A stretch of DNA of 64,000 nucleotides from Blastomyces gilchristii SLH14081 (lineage: Eukaryota; Ascomycota; Eurotiomycetes; Onygenales; Ajellomycetaceae): the NCBI RefSeq assembly GCF_000003855.2, contig NW_003101640.1, positions 93,035 to 157,034 on the forward strand, read 5' to 3'. Of this stretch, positions 1 to 12,306 are shown piece by piece. The number at the start of each line of letters is the position of its first letter. The stretch's first letter is position 1. Below the pieces are notes generated by a model that saw only the letters and a list, made by a program, of their open reading frames with translations, was not told where the DNA came from and did no database searches. A program made the position numbers and the translations under genes.

Positions 1-1199
1 TATTAACATTTCAGGTCTCAAGATATTGAGATGAGTGTTCACTTCATTCTCATCTGCATCTCAGTCAGAAGCCTGCTTCTTCTTGATATTTATAGAATTC
101 AGAGAGTCATCTAACACAGACATCTCTTTCACTTTGAAGACTTTTCATAGAATATCAGTGAGTGTCTTCAAGCTCATTGATTCTGCTAGTTTCTTAACTT
201 TCTTGCTTTTCTTAACTGTATATACTGTGTGTAATCTTTTATATCATGATTTTGACATTCACAGTTAAAGCAAGCTCAATATTCATAATACTAAGATTTT
301 CACTCAGAGAATCTCTTTTTCAGAGAATTCAGTGCTTTAATAATGACATTCAGATCTAGATTCATTGCATTCAGATGTGTAGCTTGTATTATAGAAGTCT
401 GATTATCTATTCTTCACTAAGATATACTCAATTGCAGTATTTTCTGTTATAATTGACTCACTTGTTCCTGTACAATGAGAATATTGTATGCTTTCTTCAC
501 TATGTCTGACTGTGAGATTAAGCATTTTCATTTCACTCTCAACTTAAGTGTAAGATTATGAATGAAGATCTGTAAACAGAAAGATATTAAAAGCTCTTCA
601 TTCAATATGAGATAGTATAAGCTGAAGTGTGTGAAGTATGATATAAGATTACTTACTTATCTACACTCAGTGAAGTATTTATAATACTTATCTCATATAT
701 TCACTTTCTCAAAGTTGTATAAGATTCATTTGAAAAACTCATTTCATATTTATAAGAATGAATATCACTTCAGATCTATAAGATTTATCTTTTTATCAGT
801 TATTTATAATAACTTCACTTTTCTGTATAGAAATACAGCAGATTTTAAGATCTGTTAAAATTTTATTAACTGTCTGTCTGTGAGTTCACATTCAATCTGA
901 TAATATAATTACATCTGACTTAGTCAGCTGATTACAGCATCATTTTTTCAGTTGCTATTAAAGCTTGATAGCTTCAGCAGATCTCTCAGCTTAATATATC
1001 TCATACTCAGATTCCCATTCTGTGCAGTGATCTCTGATAATATGTATACTTCTGAAGAGATTGTAAATGATTGTGATAAGATCTTCAGATTCAGTGTAGT
1101 TATCTGTCTATATAAACATTTAATCTTCTGCTGCAGATCTAAGATCTGATTTTCTCTATTCTTATTAATAATGATAATTGCATCAGTGAAGCTCTTCAT
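1..1199 (-). pseudogene. Degraded gag-like region of an LTR retrotransposon
   Basis: The minus strand opens with a readable segment at 1199-948 starting MKSFTDAIIIINKNR, a short coiled-coil-like start followed by a phrase resembling RYIKLRDPPKLSS, which is the style of the N terminus of fungal gypsy gag proteins. Further along the same strand a gag-like stretch (ELTDRQLIKF and onward) continues with many TGA/TAA stops that look like mutated tryptophan, arginine and glutamine codons. No zinc knuckle or protease is reached before the window edge. It lies downstream, in the minus direction, of the LTR at 2705-2998, so it may be the gag of that element, but the join at about 1930-2050 is interrupted, so the link is inferred. 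Composition is very AT-rich with almost no CpG. Confidence 0.4.
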
Positions 1200-1933
1200 A
1201 GTGAATACTTAATCTACAGTGAATGCTAATTGTTGTTTGACTTCTATCTCAGTCTATCACTGCATACACAAGGCCTCAATCTTGTTTAGAATTCTCATAC
1301 ATATATGAAGCTTTGATTCTGATTCAGCAGTTTCAGCTGCTTTTCTTACTACTTTAAGTAAATCCTCTGAGAGATTCTGTATATCTTTCAGTTCAGATAG
1401 CAGAGAAGAATATTATTCATATTAACTAGAAAAGATATTCATTTCAGTGATTTCTCATTGATTGTACAATGTCTATTATTATATTACTATATCATTATAT
1501 TGTTATATGATTTCTGTTATTATTATATAACTTCAGTGATAGCCACTGTTCTCTTTTTATTCTTTTTTTGAGTAGAGAGCAGACTTCTTTGAATCTGGTT
1601 CATCACTCTCATCTTCTTTCTCATATCTCATCTGTTCACATCTCATACATGGCATTCATCTGAGTGTGAAGTTTTCTCTCAATAAGTGAAGCAGCATCAA
1701 TCAAATGCTCTTTCACTCACTGCTCTTCATATACTATCTTTTGAGATGTTCTAAAATCACACTGACATGATAACTATAAATCATTTCATAGATAGAATTA
1801 TCATGTTCTGAAGAAGCCTGCACTTCTCACCAGTTTTTAGACATGCTATCAGATGTGATTCAAAGGTTGCTTGAGCCAGCATACAATTACAGGTGTATGC
1901 TGACTTCTTATATATCATATGCTAAATTAATTA
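1200..1933. other. AT-rich stretch, no gene recognised
   Basis: No readable protein or RNA is seen on either strand. At about 1879-1902 there is a small inverted repeat, AGCATACA...TGTATGCT, with an 8-base loop. The sequence beyond the CpG-rich insert does not match the gypsy leader found on its other side, so an element junction probably lies here. Confidence 0.4.
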
Positions 1934-2049
1934 GTGGCCGCTATGGCCCCCTTACATTCATAAGCAAGTTCGGAAGCGGCCGCGTTATTATCCGACGGTC
2001 GCACGTTCTTCCGAACCACACCGACGGTCGTACGTTCTTCCGAATCACA
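1934..2049. repeat. CpG-rich insert with 29-bp tandem repeat
   Basis: About 116 bases with many CpG, CC and GG dinucleotides interrupt sequence that otherwise lacks them. The end of the insert is two copies of a 29-base unit (1992-2020 and 2021-2049), each starting CCGACGGTCG and containing ACGTTCTTCCGAA; they differ at two C/T positions. The left half holds GCGGCCGC. The flanks are gypsy leader on the right and unassigned AT-rich DNA on the left. I do not recognise the insert. Confidence 0.6.
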
Positions 2050-2704
2050 GAACTGATAACATCTTTATCTACACTTAGTTTCATGAGTATTTTCAATCTT
2101 TATAATGAGTAGAGAGTGGGATCAGAAGCATTAAAATATATAAGAGTATTCAAGTATTTCTTCAGTGTTTGTATTGTATTTATATTCAATTCTGTTAGTG
2201 TTAAAATTATCTATACAGAGGTTTCTTATTAGAATAATCATTGAATCTCTTCATATTAATGTTGTTAAGTCACATGCATATCAGCTATTTATTATTATTG
2301 TAATTTCAACATTGCTCAGAGTCATTGCAGTACTGTGTTTATATTTATATTTGAGAGTTTTTTCATATTATTGATAGACATGATTATATTGTTTATTAAA
2401 TATGTGATAACTGTGAAATCAGAAGAAGTGTAATTATATAAATATCTCATATATCTAGAGTGTCAGAACTCTCAGATCTTTCACTGATATTCTCTTATAA
2501 GATCTTATTCTCTTCATGAGATCTTATTATAAGATCAGAGTGACTAGTGAGTAAGCTTCTATTTAGAGACTCAGTGTTCACTTAACTGATTAAGACTTGA
2601 TATCTGCTTAACTGATTGTTTCTCTATTTCTTATATATTATTATATATTTGAATATCTTGATGAGTAATCATTTCTAATAAGAAGATAATAAATGTTTTT
2701 TAAG
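2050..2704 (-). mobile_element. 5' leader of a third gypsy element (truncated)
   Basis: This stretch matches, base for base with scattered C/T and G/A changes, the leader of the second gypsy element at about 48175-48777 (shared landmarks include the ATAATGAGTAGAGAGT block and the series of AGATCTTAT repeats). It adjoins the LTR at 2705 in the orientation expected for a minus-strand element whose body runs to lower coordinates. The match stops at the CpG-rich insert. Confidence 0.7.
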
Positions 2705-2998
2705 TGTAAGAGGCCTACACTGAATAGATCAGTATAATATATAAGTCTTATAATATAAAAGTAACAAATGTTAAAGAAGAAAAAGAAAGAGAAAGTGTGA
2801 GAATCAGTGATCAGAGTGAATAGTTATACATGTACACAGTGATGTACACAGTGAAGCTTCAGAGTGAAAGAATAGAAATTTCATAAGTTTTTCAGCTAAG
2901 AATCAGTGATTGAGAATAACTGAGAATCAGAGCTTTTAGCGGAATCTATGAAGTGTAATGAAATAGTCTATATAATTGATCCGGCGCAGCCTGTCACA
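2705..2998 (-). repeat. Gypsy LTR (minus orientation)
   Basis: It begins TGTAAGAGGCCTACAC and ends CCTGTCACA, the same ends as the LTRs at 43384-43674 and 63441-63731 and the reverse complement of those at 23276 and 42174. About 294 bp. It abuts a hAT-type MITE remnant on the right, so the element appears to have inserted into that MITE; the other side is outside the window or lost. Confidence 0.85.
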
Positions 2999-3219
2999 AA
3001 ATGAGATTTAAAGTCATTTAAAGCAATAAAAATAATTTAAATTGAGAAGTGAAAATTATAATCTTATTTGAAAAATGTGATAAGAGTAGATAGTAAGTCT
3101 TACTAAGACAGTATAAGACTACTATCTAATCTTAAAACTGTGTAATAGAATCAGTTAAATTGAAAATGAAATTATTAAATATTCTGATTCTGATCTCAGT
3201 CACAGTCACATAGTTATAT
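2999..3219 (-). mobile_element. hAT-like MITE remnant, cut by gypsy insertion
   Basis: The sequence from the AATGAGATTTAAAGTCATTT block to CACAGTCACATAGTTA matches the right-hand part of the MITE at 26852-27378. The left half and its terminal TAGACTGG are missing because the LTR at 2705-2998 replaces them. The terminal CAGTCTA is itself mutated. Confidence 0.7.
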
Positions 3220-3224
3220 AAGTT

Positions 3225-4156
3225 ATATGAGATGAGAATCTGAACAGAATCATCTTATAAAGATTACAGTATTAATTAAATTCTTCTATGAGATGAGAAT
3301 TATAATTATTTATTAATAGCAGTCAATGACTGCTCATTTAATGCTTTTTTATCATCTTATTGAATCACTTGATTTATTCAAATTCAATCTCATTATTTAT
3401 AAAGCCAGACTCAGATGCAGTAATAATGTAGTTATCAGATAAGTTAAAGTATGTATATTAATTCTCTAGATAAATCTTCAATTTCATTATAATTAATGAA
3501 TTTAATACTGTATTATCTGCATTAACACACTCTATCATTGTTATTAATCTATGAGAGTATAATAACTGTATGACAGAATTCATGTCTCTAAAAACAGTTA
3601 TAGCTTACTATTTATATTCTTCTTCTTCTTGAAATTCAATCTTATCAAAGTTATAGATATCATAGTGAAAAAAATGATATTAATTGAAAACAGCTTTATA
3701 TTAATTAAATCAGTTAATAATGAAGCTTATATTCTTATAAGATACTTATTTTAAATTCAGAAGCTTTTGCTTGACTTATTCATAATCTGATAGATATTTA
3801 ATGAATTGATATATTTATATCTTGCTTACTGTAAGAGATGCAGTCTCTGAATCTGTATAATACTGTTTTAATATACAGTTCACAGCAACTTTGATATACT
3901 TGATAGTGAATAGACAAAAATTAATATTCAACTGATAAATTCATATCTTAATTATCTCTTTCTGACTATTATTCAATACTTTATTTAGTGAAACTCTTAT
4001 AGTTTCTGATTTCTTTTCATTGATTCTTTCATATAAGATAATATATAAGACTTTGAATTCTCATGACAGAGATGTGATTTTTAATTTTAAATTGCTTTTA
4101 TATGTGTCAACTGCTCTTTGCAACTGCTCCTCAGTGTAATTAGAAGATTTAGACAT
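3225..4156 (-). pseudogene. pogo/Fot1-like transposase remnant
   Basis: Reading the minus strand from an ATG at 4156 gives MSKSSNYTEEQLQRAVDTYK, then a psq-type helix-turn-helix pattern (a run like EFKVLYIILYERI), then after two stops KEIIKI.IYQL and a stretch like WIYQFIKYLSDYE, which resembles the second (Tc5/CENP-B type) DNA-binding domain of pogo-family transposases. Stops sit where tryptophan or arginine is expected. The DDE part is not recognisable. The product would have been a cut-and-paste transposase; as it stands it is dead. Family placement is from domain style only. The right boundary with the gene island is near 4200, where CpG reappears. Confidence 0.5.
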
Positions 4157-4199
4157 GATTATAATTAATAATGATTATTTGAAGATGAAGAATGAAGAT

Positions 4200-7100
4200 A
4201 TTGATAATATTTTCTGTACAGTGTGGTTTTCTGTACACTGGTGCACTCACTAGAGGGAGTGAGTAAGCATGGCACGGTTACTCCGTAGATAGAACCAATA
4301 TTAATATTATTACAACCACTCAGACGTCCCGCATTGAGAGATGAAGCTAGCGTCTTGGGCTATAGTTAGATGTCCCACCACTCAATCCACTAGACATCGC
4401 TATTGTTGTTAACCTAGCCATAGATGTCCAATTCGGATGTTTCAAAGGAACCACCAGCCTGCATCGTGTCACGGGTCATCATATATTCTCGCGGGCTTGT
4501 GAGGGATGAAAATCGAAGTCAGTCCCTGCTCCGGTGCCAAGGTTCCAGGCGTCCGACGCCTTGCCCATCTGCCGTGGCTTTAACCGGAAATAGAGGGGTT
4601 TCAAGTTTGACGACGCCTAACGAGGCCTGAACTGTGGTAATTTTAGTGAGGCTGAACGCCCGCAGCCTTGGCGCCTATTTAAGGGTAGCCTGGCCGGACG
4701 CAGGGAGAGGACACCAATCACGTTCACAACAACGATCAGTGTGATTTTCGCTGTCAAATGAACCATATAGAAAGTGGACATAGCACACGGGGGCCTACTG
4801 TCCGGATAGAGCATGTGCATGGAGGGGATAAATCCCCTTGTCTCCAAGATGACGCCCGGTGGATGCACGGTACGTACTCTCTGTTTGTACCACGACGTCG
4901 ACTCCTGCACACAAAGCACACAATAATAATGTTACATGTGTGTCACCGCTATCTCACCCCACTCGCTGTCGGGCTATGCGTTATGCAATGCCTTGTACGA
5001 TCTTCAACATCCGCCGTCGCCATTCAATAATAATGACCCTAGCCCTTCGGAGCAAATAAGAAATCTTGCCCAGGGTTGCCGTTTTCGTGCGACTTCTCCC
5101 GTCGCAGGTGCAATCACAACCCATCATCTGTGGGTAGGATAGGCAGATCTAATTGCTCATCCGTCCTTGGGATCTGTCCTCCGTTCCACTCTCTCGCGAT
5201 GGGCAGGTTGAGCATGTCAACCAATCCGGAATCATTCTTCATTTACCTTTTCCCCTCTGAGCTCTGAGGCCATCATCTGCATGTTTAGCACACGGCAATT
5301 GATGCGTCAGGTCTCTCTATCAGGTTTCACGTCAATTCATCGACATGAGTTGCTATAAGAGAGGGGGTGGGGGCTTTGAAGATGCGGTGAAGGAAAATCG
5401 TGGGTGGTTTGTTTGGTCCTCGAACTCGTGCGTTATTCATCTCTGCTTCGTTGCTCCCGCCGTACCTATACGTTCATGAAAATAAAGGGTGAAAAATGAA
5501 TAAAAAATATTGAGATATGAAACCACGGTTGATCGTGATTTCGTTCGGATTAACAATATAAAGACAGCATAAGTTCAGAAGAAAAGAAGCTAGGACAACT
5601 GCACCTTGATTATCAGACTGATACAGGAAGCTCAAAGGGCCATCTCAACTCCCGTTTGGAATCAAAATTTCACCCCTGAAATATCAATATATTGCACAGC
5701 GATCCTGGAACTTGTGTTAATTTTGCAAATAAGTTAAAGCTCAAATTTGCAAAACTTCAGCGTTAAGCAGCTTTTGTAACCTTCAGCGCACCAAGCCCCC
5801 CAAACTTGGTAGGGTTCAACGTTCAAGAAGGGACTGGGCTCGTCTATTTGTCGCCAGATGTATGCTAGTGATAGCAAACCAGGCTTAATACACTAGTTAC
5901 CCCAGATTCTAGCACGCCAGGGCCCAAAGGAGAGCGAATTTGTGGGGAAGCTTTGTGGATCCGGAATAGGCTTGCACGAAGCCATGTCACCATGTGGCAT
6001 TTTGAAGCCTTCCTCCAAGAGCTGTGGCTTTGGCTCAAGAACTTTACTAAAGACCTCCCGGGAACCCCTTTTTTTTACAATTTGGCTCCCTCGAGTGAAA
6101 AAGGAAATAGCTATATGACTTTTGGCCCGTGGGGGATTGGGAGGGGGCTTTCTTGTATTGCATATGTGCACGTACACTACGATGCTCACAAATCCTGGGA
6201 TTGTAATGATGATCATGCACATCGAGGGGAGAAAACAAATTCCTCATGCGTCTGTCTGTGTCATTCGCTCCTCGTTTCGGCTTTCACTGCCCATCATCAC
6301 TGGACTGGCCACAGTTTCACCGAGATCCTAGCACTGCTCAGCAGCTGAAGGATGAAACGGGTATTTTACCTTTTACCTTTTTATGCAACCCATGGACGTA
6401 ACTAGTTACGCAGTATACCAGAACCCTAATTTGGTTTGGGTCGACCATGCGAAAAAGGGGAAATCAATCCAGATTAACATTGACACAAGTATAAAAAGTC
6501 TTGAACAAAATCACATGTATGCCCGGAACAATTAAAAACTAAAAACACCAAAATAATATCCCAGAATTGACATTCTGATCCTGGAAACTCCGTGAAAAAG
6601 TGAGACCGTCTCAGTCCCGACTTTGAGGTATTTGCTCCGATACTAACATGCCAACGACGACGATGATGATCATGATGGTGTTGGGGAAAGACTTTTTGGA
6701 ACTTACTTAACCATTATTGTATGTAGGTAGTTTTGTATTATGTTAATTTTTTATCCGATATAGGAGCTTCATGAAACAGGTCTCAATGTAATCTCGTCTG
6801 TTTGTTGAAATAGATAGATGGAATGGATGGATTGAGCTCCAGCTTATGGGATTTGGGGGAAATTTCTACGCTTTTTATTCAAATTGATCGCGAGCAATCA
6901 ATCATATATGGTATAGACATCACACGGCGTAGCAGCTTCTTATATTCTTCCTAATTGACACTTTTTTGGCTCTTTAAATTCCACAATTATAGAGAGAGCA
7001 ATAATAATAAGAGAAAAATTTAATTTTCAATTCGATAATGGCAGGATAGCTGCAGCGGTAGAGGCGGAAAACCGGCTGCAGGCATTGCACAGCATCTGTA

Positions 7101-7896
7101 ATCTACGACATACATTATCTCATCTGCGTAGCAATTACATGTGAAGCAATAGGAAAAAAAGATAAGACAAGAAAAGAAAAGAGATAAAACTTTACTTCCG
7201 GAAAATCCGCGGCAAGTTATCCCTAAATGGATTTGGGTACTATGTCGGAAAATGAATTCACTTTGGCCAAAAATATACCCATAGAAATCTCGGGTTAACT
7301 TAAATCTGGGACCACGGTCACACCGTTTTATTTCGCCCTTCCAGATGGTCCGTTTTTGCCTCCTTCTTGCCCCTGCATCCAAGGTTCCGAGCCGATGTAT
7401 GACCGCATTGTTGAGTGCCTCCTGTTCTGCTCGAGATCTCAATCACGAATATAAATTAGAGAAAAAAAAAAAAAAAAGAAGAGAGAGAAAGAGAGTCCAC
7501 ATGCAACTCCGTCCACCGCTTCCGGAAGTAAAATAAAATTCCTGTTCCCCCGGGTTCATTCAGCTGCTCTTTGACAAAAAGAATTACCCACCTGATATGA
7601 GTTTAGTGCGGAATGCGAAAATCTATGGAGCTCTACGTCATTCCTGGTTTTCGGATGCTGGTTGGGGTGGGTAATTCGGTACCTAGTTCTGGGAAATAAA
7701 AATTTATGAGACAGAAAATATCAACAGATGTCCAGTTGAGCTTTATCGTTCCGATCCTGGCACAGCTCCATCCTTCTTCCTTTCCTGGGGTTATCGGCCA
7801 TCTAAAAAAAAAAAAAAAACCTAGGCAGTCATTCGCTTCCTTTAATTTGTATCAAAGAGTCAGCTTGTTCTCTCCACCAACCTTATCCCACGTTGT

Positions 7897-7929
<33 letters not shown>

Positions 7930-8602
7930 CATGTCCTCCACGCCTTTACCCCGTCAATGATCCTTACCTACCTAATAATGCAAAATAAAGGAGAGGATAC
8001 CTGTTCTTTGTTTTGCTCCGGTCTCTCAAAACGAAACCAAACAGCTCCCGCCCAGCCAAGGCCCAGCCAAGGCCCAATCTAGTGTCTCTCGCTCTCCCCG
8101 TCCTGGTCTAATTCCAATCAGTAATGATACTTCATTACGTCTTGGATCGTTGACAAAAACGAACATCCCGTCTGTCCGACCGACCTCACCGAGTAGCATT
8201 GTTAGCTCCTCCTATAGAGAAGAATATCAATCGTTTCTCCAGAATTCTCCTCTTCTCGACTTGTCTCACTGTCCCTTTTATACCCTTCCTTCCCGCCTTC
8301 CTCGTCTTTTAGTTCTGGCCATCCTTCCTTCCTGTTCTTTCCTTGTTCCTCGCCCCTGCGTTCCTCCCTATCCTTCTTTGTGTGCATAGAGCAGGTTCGT
8401 CCGACTTCTTTCTCTTTTTCTCTTCAACTTAACCTATCCTGCGGTCTCTCTTTTCTCTTTCACATTTCTTCTTTTTCTTCTCGTCCCTATTTAGATTCAG
8501 TAGATCTAACCATCTCCTCCCTCCAAGCCCTTATATCAGGGAGAAAAAGACCCCGTCGACTCGTGGTATACGCATAAACAGACAACAAGCGCGTGGGGAA
8601 CA
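4200..8602. other. Intergenic DNA at island edge; no gene supported
   Basis: GC-normal sequence with many short unrelated reading frames, none with family features, plausible splice structure or codon bias. It holds A/T homopolymers and, from about 8170 to 8520, a strongly pyrimidine-rich tract typical of promoters and leaders of well-expressed filamentous-fungal genes, just upstream of the acetate transporter. At 4231-4263 are short inverted repeats (ACTCACTAGAGGGAGTGAGT). Confidence 0.6.
7898..7929. repeat. 32-nt T homopolymer
   Basis: An uninterrupted run of 32 T lies upstream of the acetate transporter gene; a second A run lies near 7804-7819. It may act as a nucleosome-depleted promoter element, and its length is likely to be unreliable in sequencing. 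Confidence 0.9.
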
Positions 8603-9712
8603 ATGAGCGAACCAACAGAAAAAGATTTCGCCAACGTGTCTTCCAATGGAAGCCAACCGGGCCGCACCATGACCAATGAGGAATATCAAGTCGCCCAGGC
8701 CGCCGCTCGCTTCGGATATGGTCCTCTCGCTCAGATTCCAACGACCGGAGAACGACTCCCCGCCTTCGGAGGTGAATTCCAGCCCGGTCTGTATCGCCCC
8801 GTTGAGCAGCGCAAGTTCGCCAACCCGGCTCCGCTTGGCCTGTCTGCTTTCGCCCTCACCACATTTGTCCTCAGTTTGATCAACATGCACACGCGAGGGG
8901 TGGCCACGCCAAATATTGTGGTTGCATCTGCGTATGGTTACGGTGGCTTCGTTCAATTGCTTGCGGGCATGTGGTAAGTAAATAAAAGAACAGAAAAGAA
9001 AAGAAAAGAAAAGAAAAAGAAAAAGAAAAGAAAAAAAATAAAAAAAAATAAAAATGCGGAGTGTCCCACCCCCACTTCATCCTTAGAAAATGTGTGGATG
9101 ACGAGAACTGACATATTATGGCATTGTTGTAGGGAAATGGCAATCGGAAATACATTCGGTGCAACAGCTCTCTCGTCATACGGTGGCTTCTGGATCTCTT
9201 ACGCAATTATTTTCACCCCTGGTGGGTTTCAAATCACGGCAACTATGATCGAGAAAAACGGAGAAGCCGGGCTCCAGAACGCAGTGGGATTCTGGCTTTT
9301 CGTAAGTTCTTGATATGGAAAATCCGGTCTTGTTTCTCCTGCAGTAAGAGACGACCCTTATACTAATATGTCGTGTCACCAATTTTAGGGATGGTGGATC
9401 TTCACAACCATCCTCCTCGTTTGTACTCTCAGATCCACAGTGGCATTCTGCCTCGTCTTCGTCACTCTCGACCTTGCATTCTTGATGCTTGCTCTTGGTC
9501 ACTTCTTCCTCACACCCGAGTTTTCGCCGAACCCTACGCTCATCAAGGCGGGCGGTGGTTTTGGAATCATTTGTGCGTTTTTGGCGTGGTATAATGCTCT
9601 AGCGGGTATCGCAGATGCCAGCAATAGCTTCTTCATCGTCCCCGTTAAGCACTTGCCATGGTCAGTCAAGGCACTCGAGGCGCGGCGGAAAGCCGATCGC
9701 GAGACTGTTTAA
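8603..9712 (+). CDS. GPR1/FUN34/YaaH-family acetate transporter (3 exons)
   Basis: Exons are 8603-8973, 9133-9301 and 9389-9712; introns start GTAAGT and end TAG, and the second has a TACTAAT branch-like site at 9361. The product is about 287 residues, the usual length for this family. The signature NPAPLGL is at residues 74-80, and GNTFGATALSSYGGFW follows at about 129-144. The rest reads as six membrane segments ending with a short basic cytoplasmic tail. The start ATG lies in CAACAATGAG after a CT-rich leader. Relatives such as Aspergillus AcpA and yeast Ato proteins carry acetate (as proton symport or channel) and sometimes ammonium across the plasma membrane. The N-terminal about 70 residues are hydrophilic. 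Substrate is inferred from family only; AcpA-like versus Ato/Gpr1-like subgroup cannot be decided by eye. Confidence 0.95.
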
Positions 9713-12306
9713 AAAATAAATAGGGGCCATGCGCGCAGGAAAGAATTTCAATATGTTTTCGTCATCGATATGATATCCTCACTCTAGTTTTGAGCCCTTC
9801 GTTGTATAGATTTTGTAGTTGTTACCGAGTTGAGCTGAAAGGGGAGGAGGTATTGATTAGGTTGGCTTGAGATGGATGAGAGATCAGGAATGCGGAGACA
9901 ATATTTTTGAGCCAAACTTCCTAAGTCATGCATGAAAAGGTCACTAGATCTTTAGCAGAGCATGAGTGCTGTTTTTTATTTTTTTCCTGTTTTCCTTGTT
10001 GGCTTTTATCCCTGCTCCCGCCCGCCCCGGGTGAGCGGCTGAAATGTTATCTCAATACTCGTTTTTTTTAAAACAGTATATATCATGCCATCCGTCTCTT
10101 TGATGTCCTGTAAATCGCGTGTTCCGATTTTCTTTTTCTTTTTTTCTTTTTTTGAGCAAATCTGGAGAGAGAGAGGTCAGAGGAATTTTCGAAAGTTTCT
10201 TCATCGACAGCATTGAGGAATTAATTTACCAGGCAAAAAGGGCATTTGGGCGAGGGCGAGGGCGAGGGCAGGATGCAAAATAATGCATCGGACGAATAAC
10301 TAATGAACGACGATCAGAACTTCAGGTGGAAACCAGAGGATATTTATTATTTGGCGGTTGCTTGAAATGAAGATTTTAAGTTTTGCTAGTTCGTTATAGT
10401 TTAGTTAGCGGAAACATGAATAAAGGAGACTTCCTTTCTCCCTCTCCGTCTCGCTCGCCTGGGCGTGACTCAATCAAAGCAGCCCCCCAACCACCGACTG
10501 TTGAAGGGTGGGTTATTCATCTTTTGCGAAATTCGGATTGAAGATGGTTGTTATACTATGTAGTGGATTTGAGGGGGGCAAGAGGAGAGGAAGATGGATA
10601 TACCACAACCACCATTTGAAAGGAGGAAAGTGGGAGTGGGTTGAACCCGGCTTCTGGTTGAGTTATTGAGTTAAGGGTTAGCTGTAGATAGAACATCGCT
10701 AAAGCAGAGAGGGAAAACCTTTATTTCTCTGGAGAGACGTGAAAGGGAGAGAAAAATCAAGGAAGAGGGGGAAAAAAAGGGGGGGGGGATGAGGAATCAA
10801 GACATAGGTTTGGTCGTCCACCTTCTGCGTGCTTTTTCGCTTGTTTCAGAAGAGAGATTCTAGTGAAAGATTGGATATCCCAGACTTGACTACTGCTGAT
10901 GTTATTAGACCGACTCTTTGGTTAGACCGTGAGCAATGCAAGCTGTGTTGCGTGTAGTTATTTATATGTTATAGACATAAACTGTTGGTCGTAGTGAGTG
11001 GCAGGAGATAGATTTCAGTTGAGGTGCTGGGTAAAATTATATGAAAGTGTCTTGGTAGGAGGATAGTACCTGAATTGCATTGAAGCAACCATCATCTCTG
11101 ATAATAAAAAATATAACTTTCCTTGGGCCTAGGGCTGATCAAATTACTTTTTAAAACTCACCCTCTCTCTTCTTTGCGTCGCTCCGTGGATATATATATT
11201 ATGCTATCTGGGAGTGGAAAAAGGACTTCAACAAAGACTTGATTGAGTCGTTCTCAGTTTTGATTCTCCAAAGGTGCTTGCTTCTCTATCTCTCTAATAT
11301 ACTCACTCACTCATATTTGCACGGAGTACCTTGGCGACAACACAACCCCCACCCCTTACATAAACCTATTCTTGACTCAAAGCCTACATGGACGTTAAAG
11401 CGGGACAAGGAGGATGAAAGAGGAAGAGAAGTTAGATGAGGGCCGGAGATGTTCCTCCCCACGAAAGCCCTCGCGGATTATCAAAACTGACTCTCCAATC
11501 CCTTAATGCTTCAACAAATTCACCTCCGCCTCAGGCTGTAAGCATGTATATTATGTATGTCCCGTACACGTCCAACAGTTTCGTGTGCGTGTGCCTGCCA
11601 CAGAAATCAAAAGAATTGTATTAGCCTTATTTTAATTCTAGCTATATTTATCTATCTGTCTGTCTGTCTGTCTTTAATTTTTCAATAAAGACGCGGTGCA
11701 AAGAAGAAATGGAGAAAGGAAAAGAAGGAAAGAGAACAGATTTGAAAATTTAAAATTAGAAATTAGAAAATTGAAGATGATGATATATATAATACTATAT
11801 CTAGGGGGAAAAATCACTTAAGGGAAGAAATGAAAACGAAAATGTAGCAAGGAGGGATGGGAAAGGGAAAAAGAAAAGAAAACCCACCCACATGCAAAGG
11901 AAAGGGGGTGAAAGGGAAGAAATATGACAATGAAACAAGGTACTGATTAATGAAAGTGATGCTAGAGCTAGAAATGAAATGAAATGAAATGAAATGAAAT
12001 GAAATGAAATGAAATGAAATGAAACAAACATGACAAATGAAGCTGAACAAGAGTGGTATAATTTTACCAGAGGAATGAATGATAATGGTAATGATAACAA
12101 AGATGCAAATGATAGCAAAATTTCACGCGTGCACACACACAAGCCAGCAAGCCGGCCGGGTGTCTTCTTGGCAGTACCCAGGTCACCAGGACTCTTTTCA
12201 TCTTCTCCCCTATTCTCCTCTCCCCCCTCCCTCCTACCCCCCATCCGTCCCAAAACAACCCAAAGGGAGCAAACACATTACCAAGAAAAGGAAATAAAGA
12301 AAAAAG
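9713..12306. other. Long intergenic region between convergent genes
   Basis: This 2.6-kb stretch separates the 3' ends of the acetate transporter (+) and the AP180-like gene (-). It is rich in purine/pyrimidine runs (GGGCGAGGGCGAGG near 10250, G/A runs near 10760) and short frames without family features. I see no gene or structured RNA. Confidence 0.6.
11971..12024. repeat. (GAAAT)n microsatellite, about 10.8 units
   Basis: A perfect pentanucleotide array of GAAAT, about 54 bases, ending GAAACAAAC. It lies in the 3' flank of the AP180-like gene. Confidence 0.95.

Noticed and set aside
4300..4395. tRNA or SINE head on the minus strand (TCTAGTGGATTGAGTGG...GCTTCATCTC)
   Set aside because: The A-box-like part is suggestive but the B box is poor and no stems or flanking duplications could be shown.
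4424..6348. Several overlapping frames of 60-130 codons
   Set aside because: No family features, no splice-consistent extension, and comparable frames on both strands.
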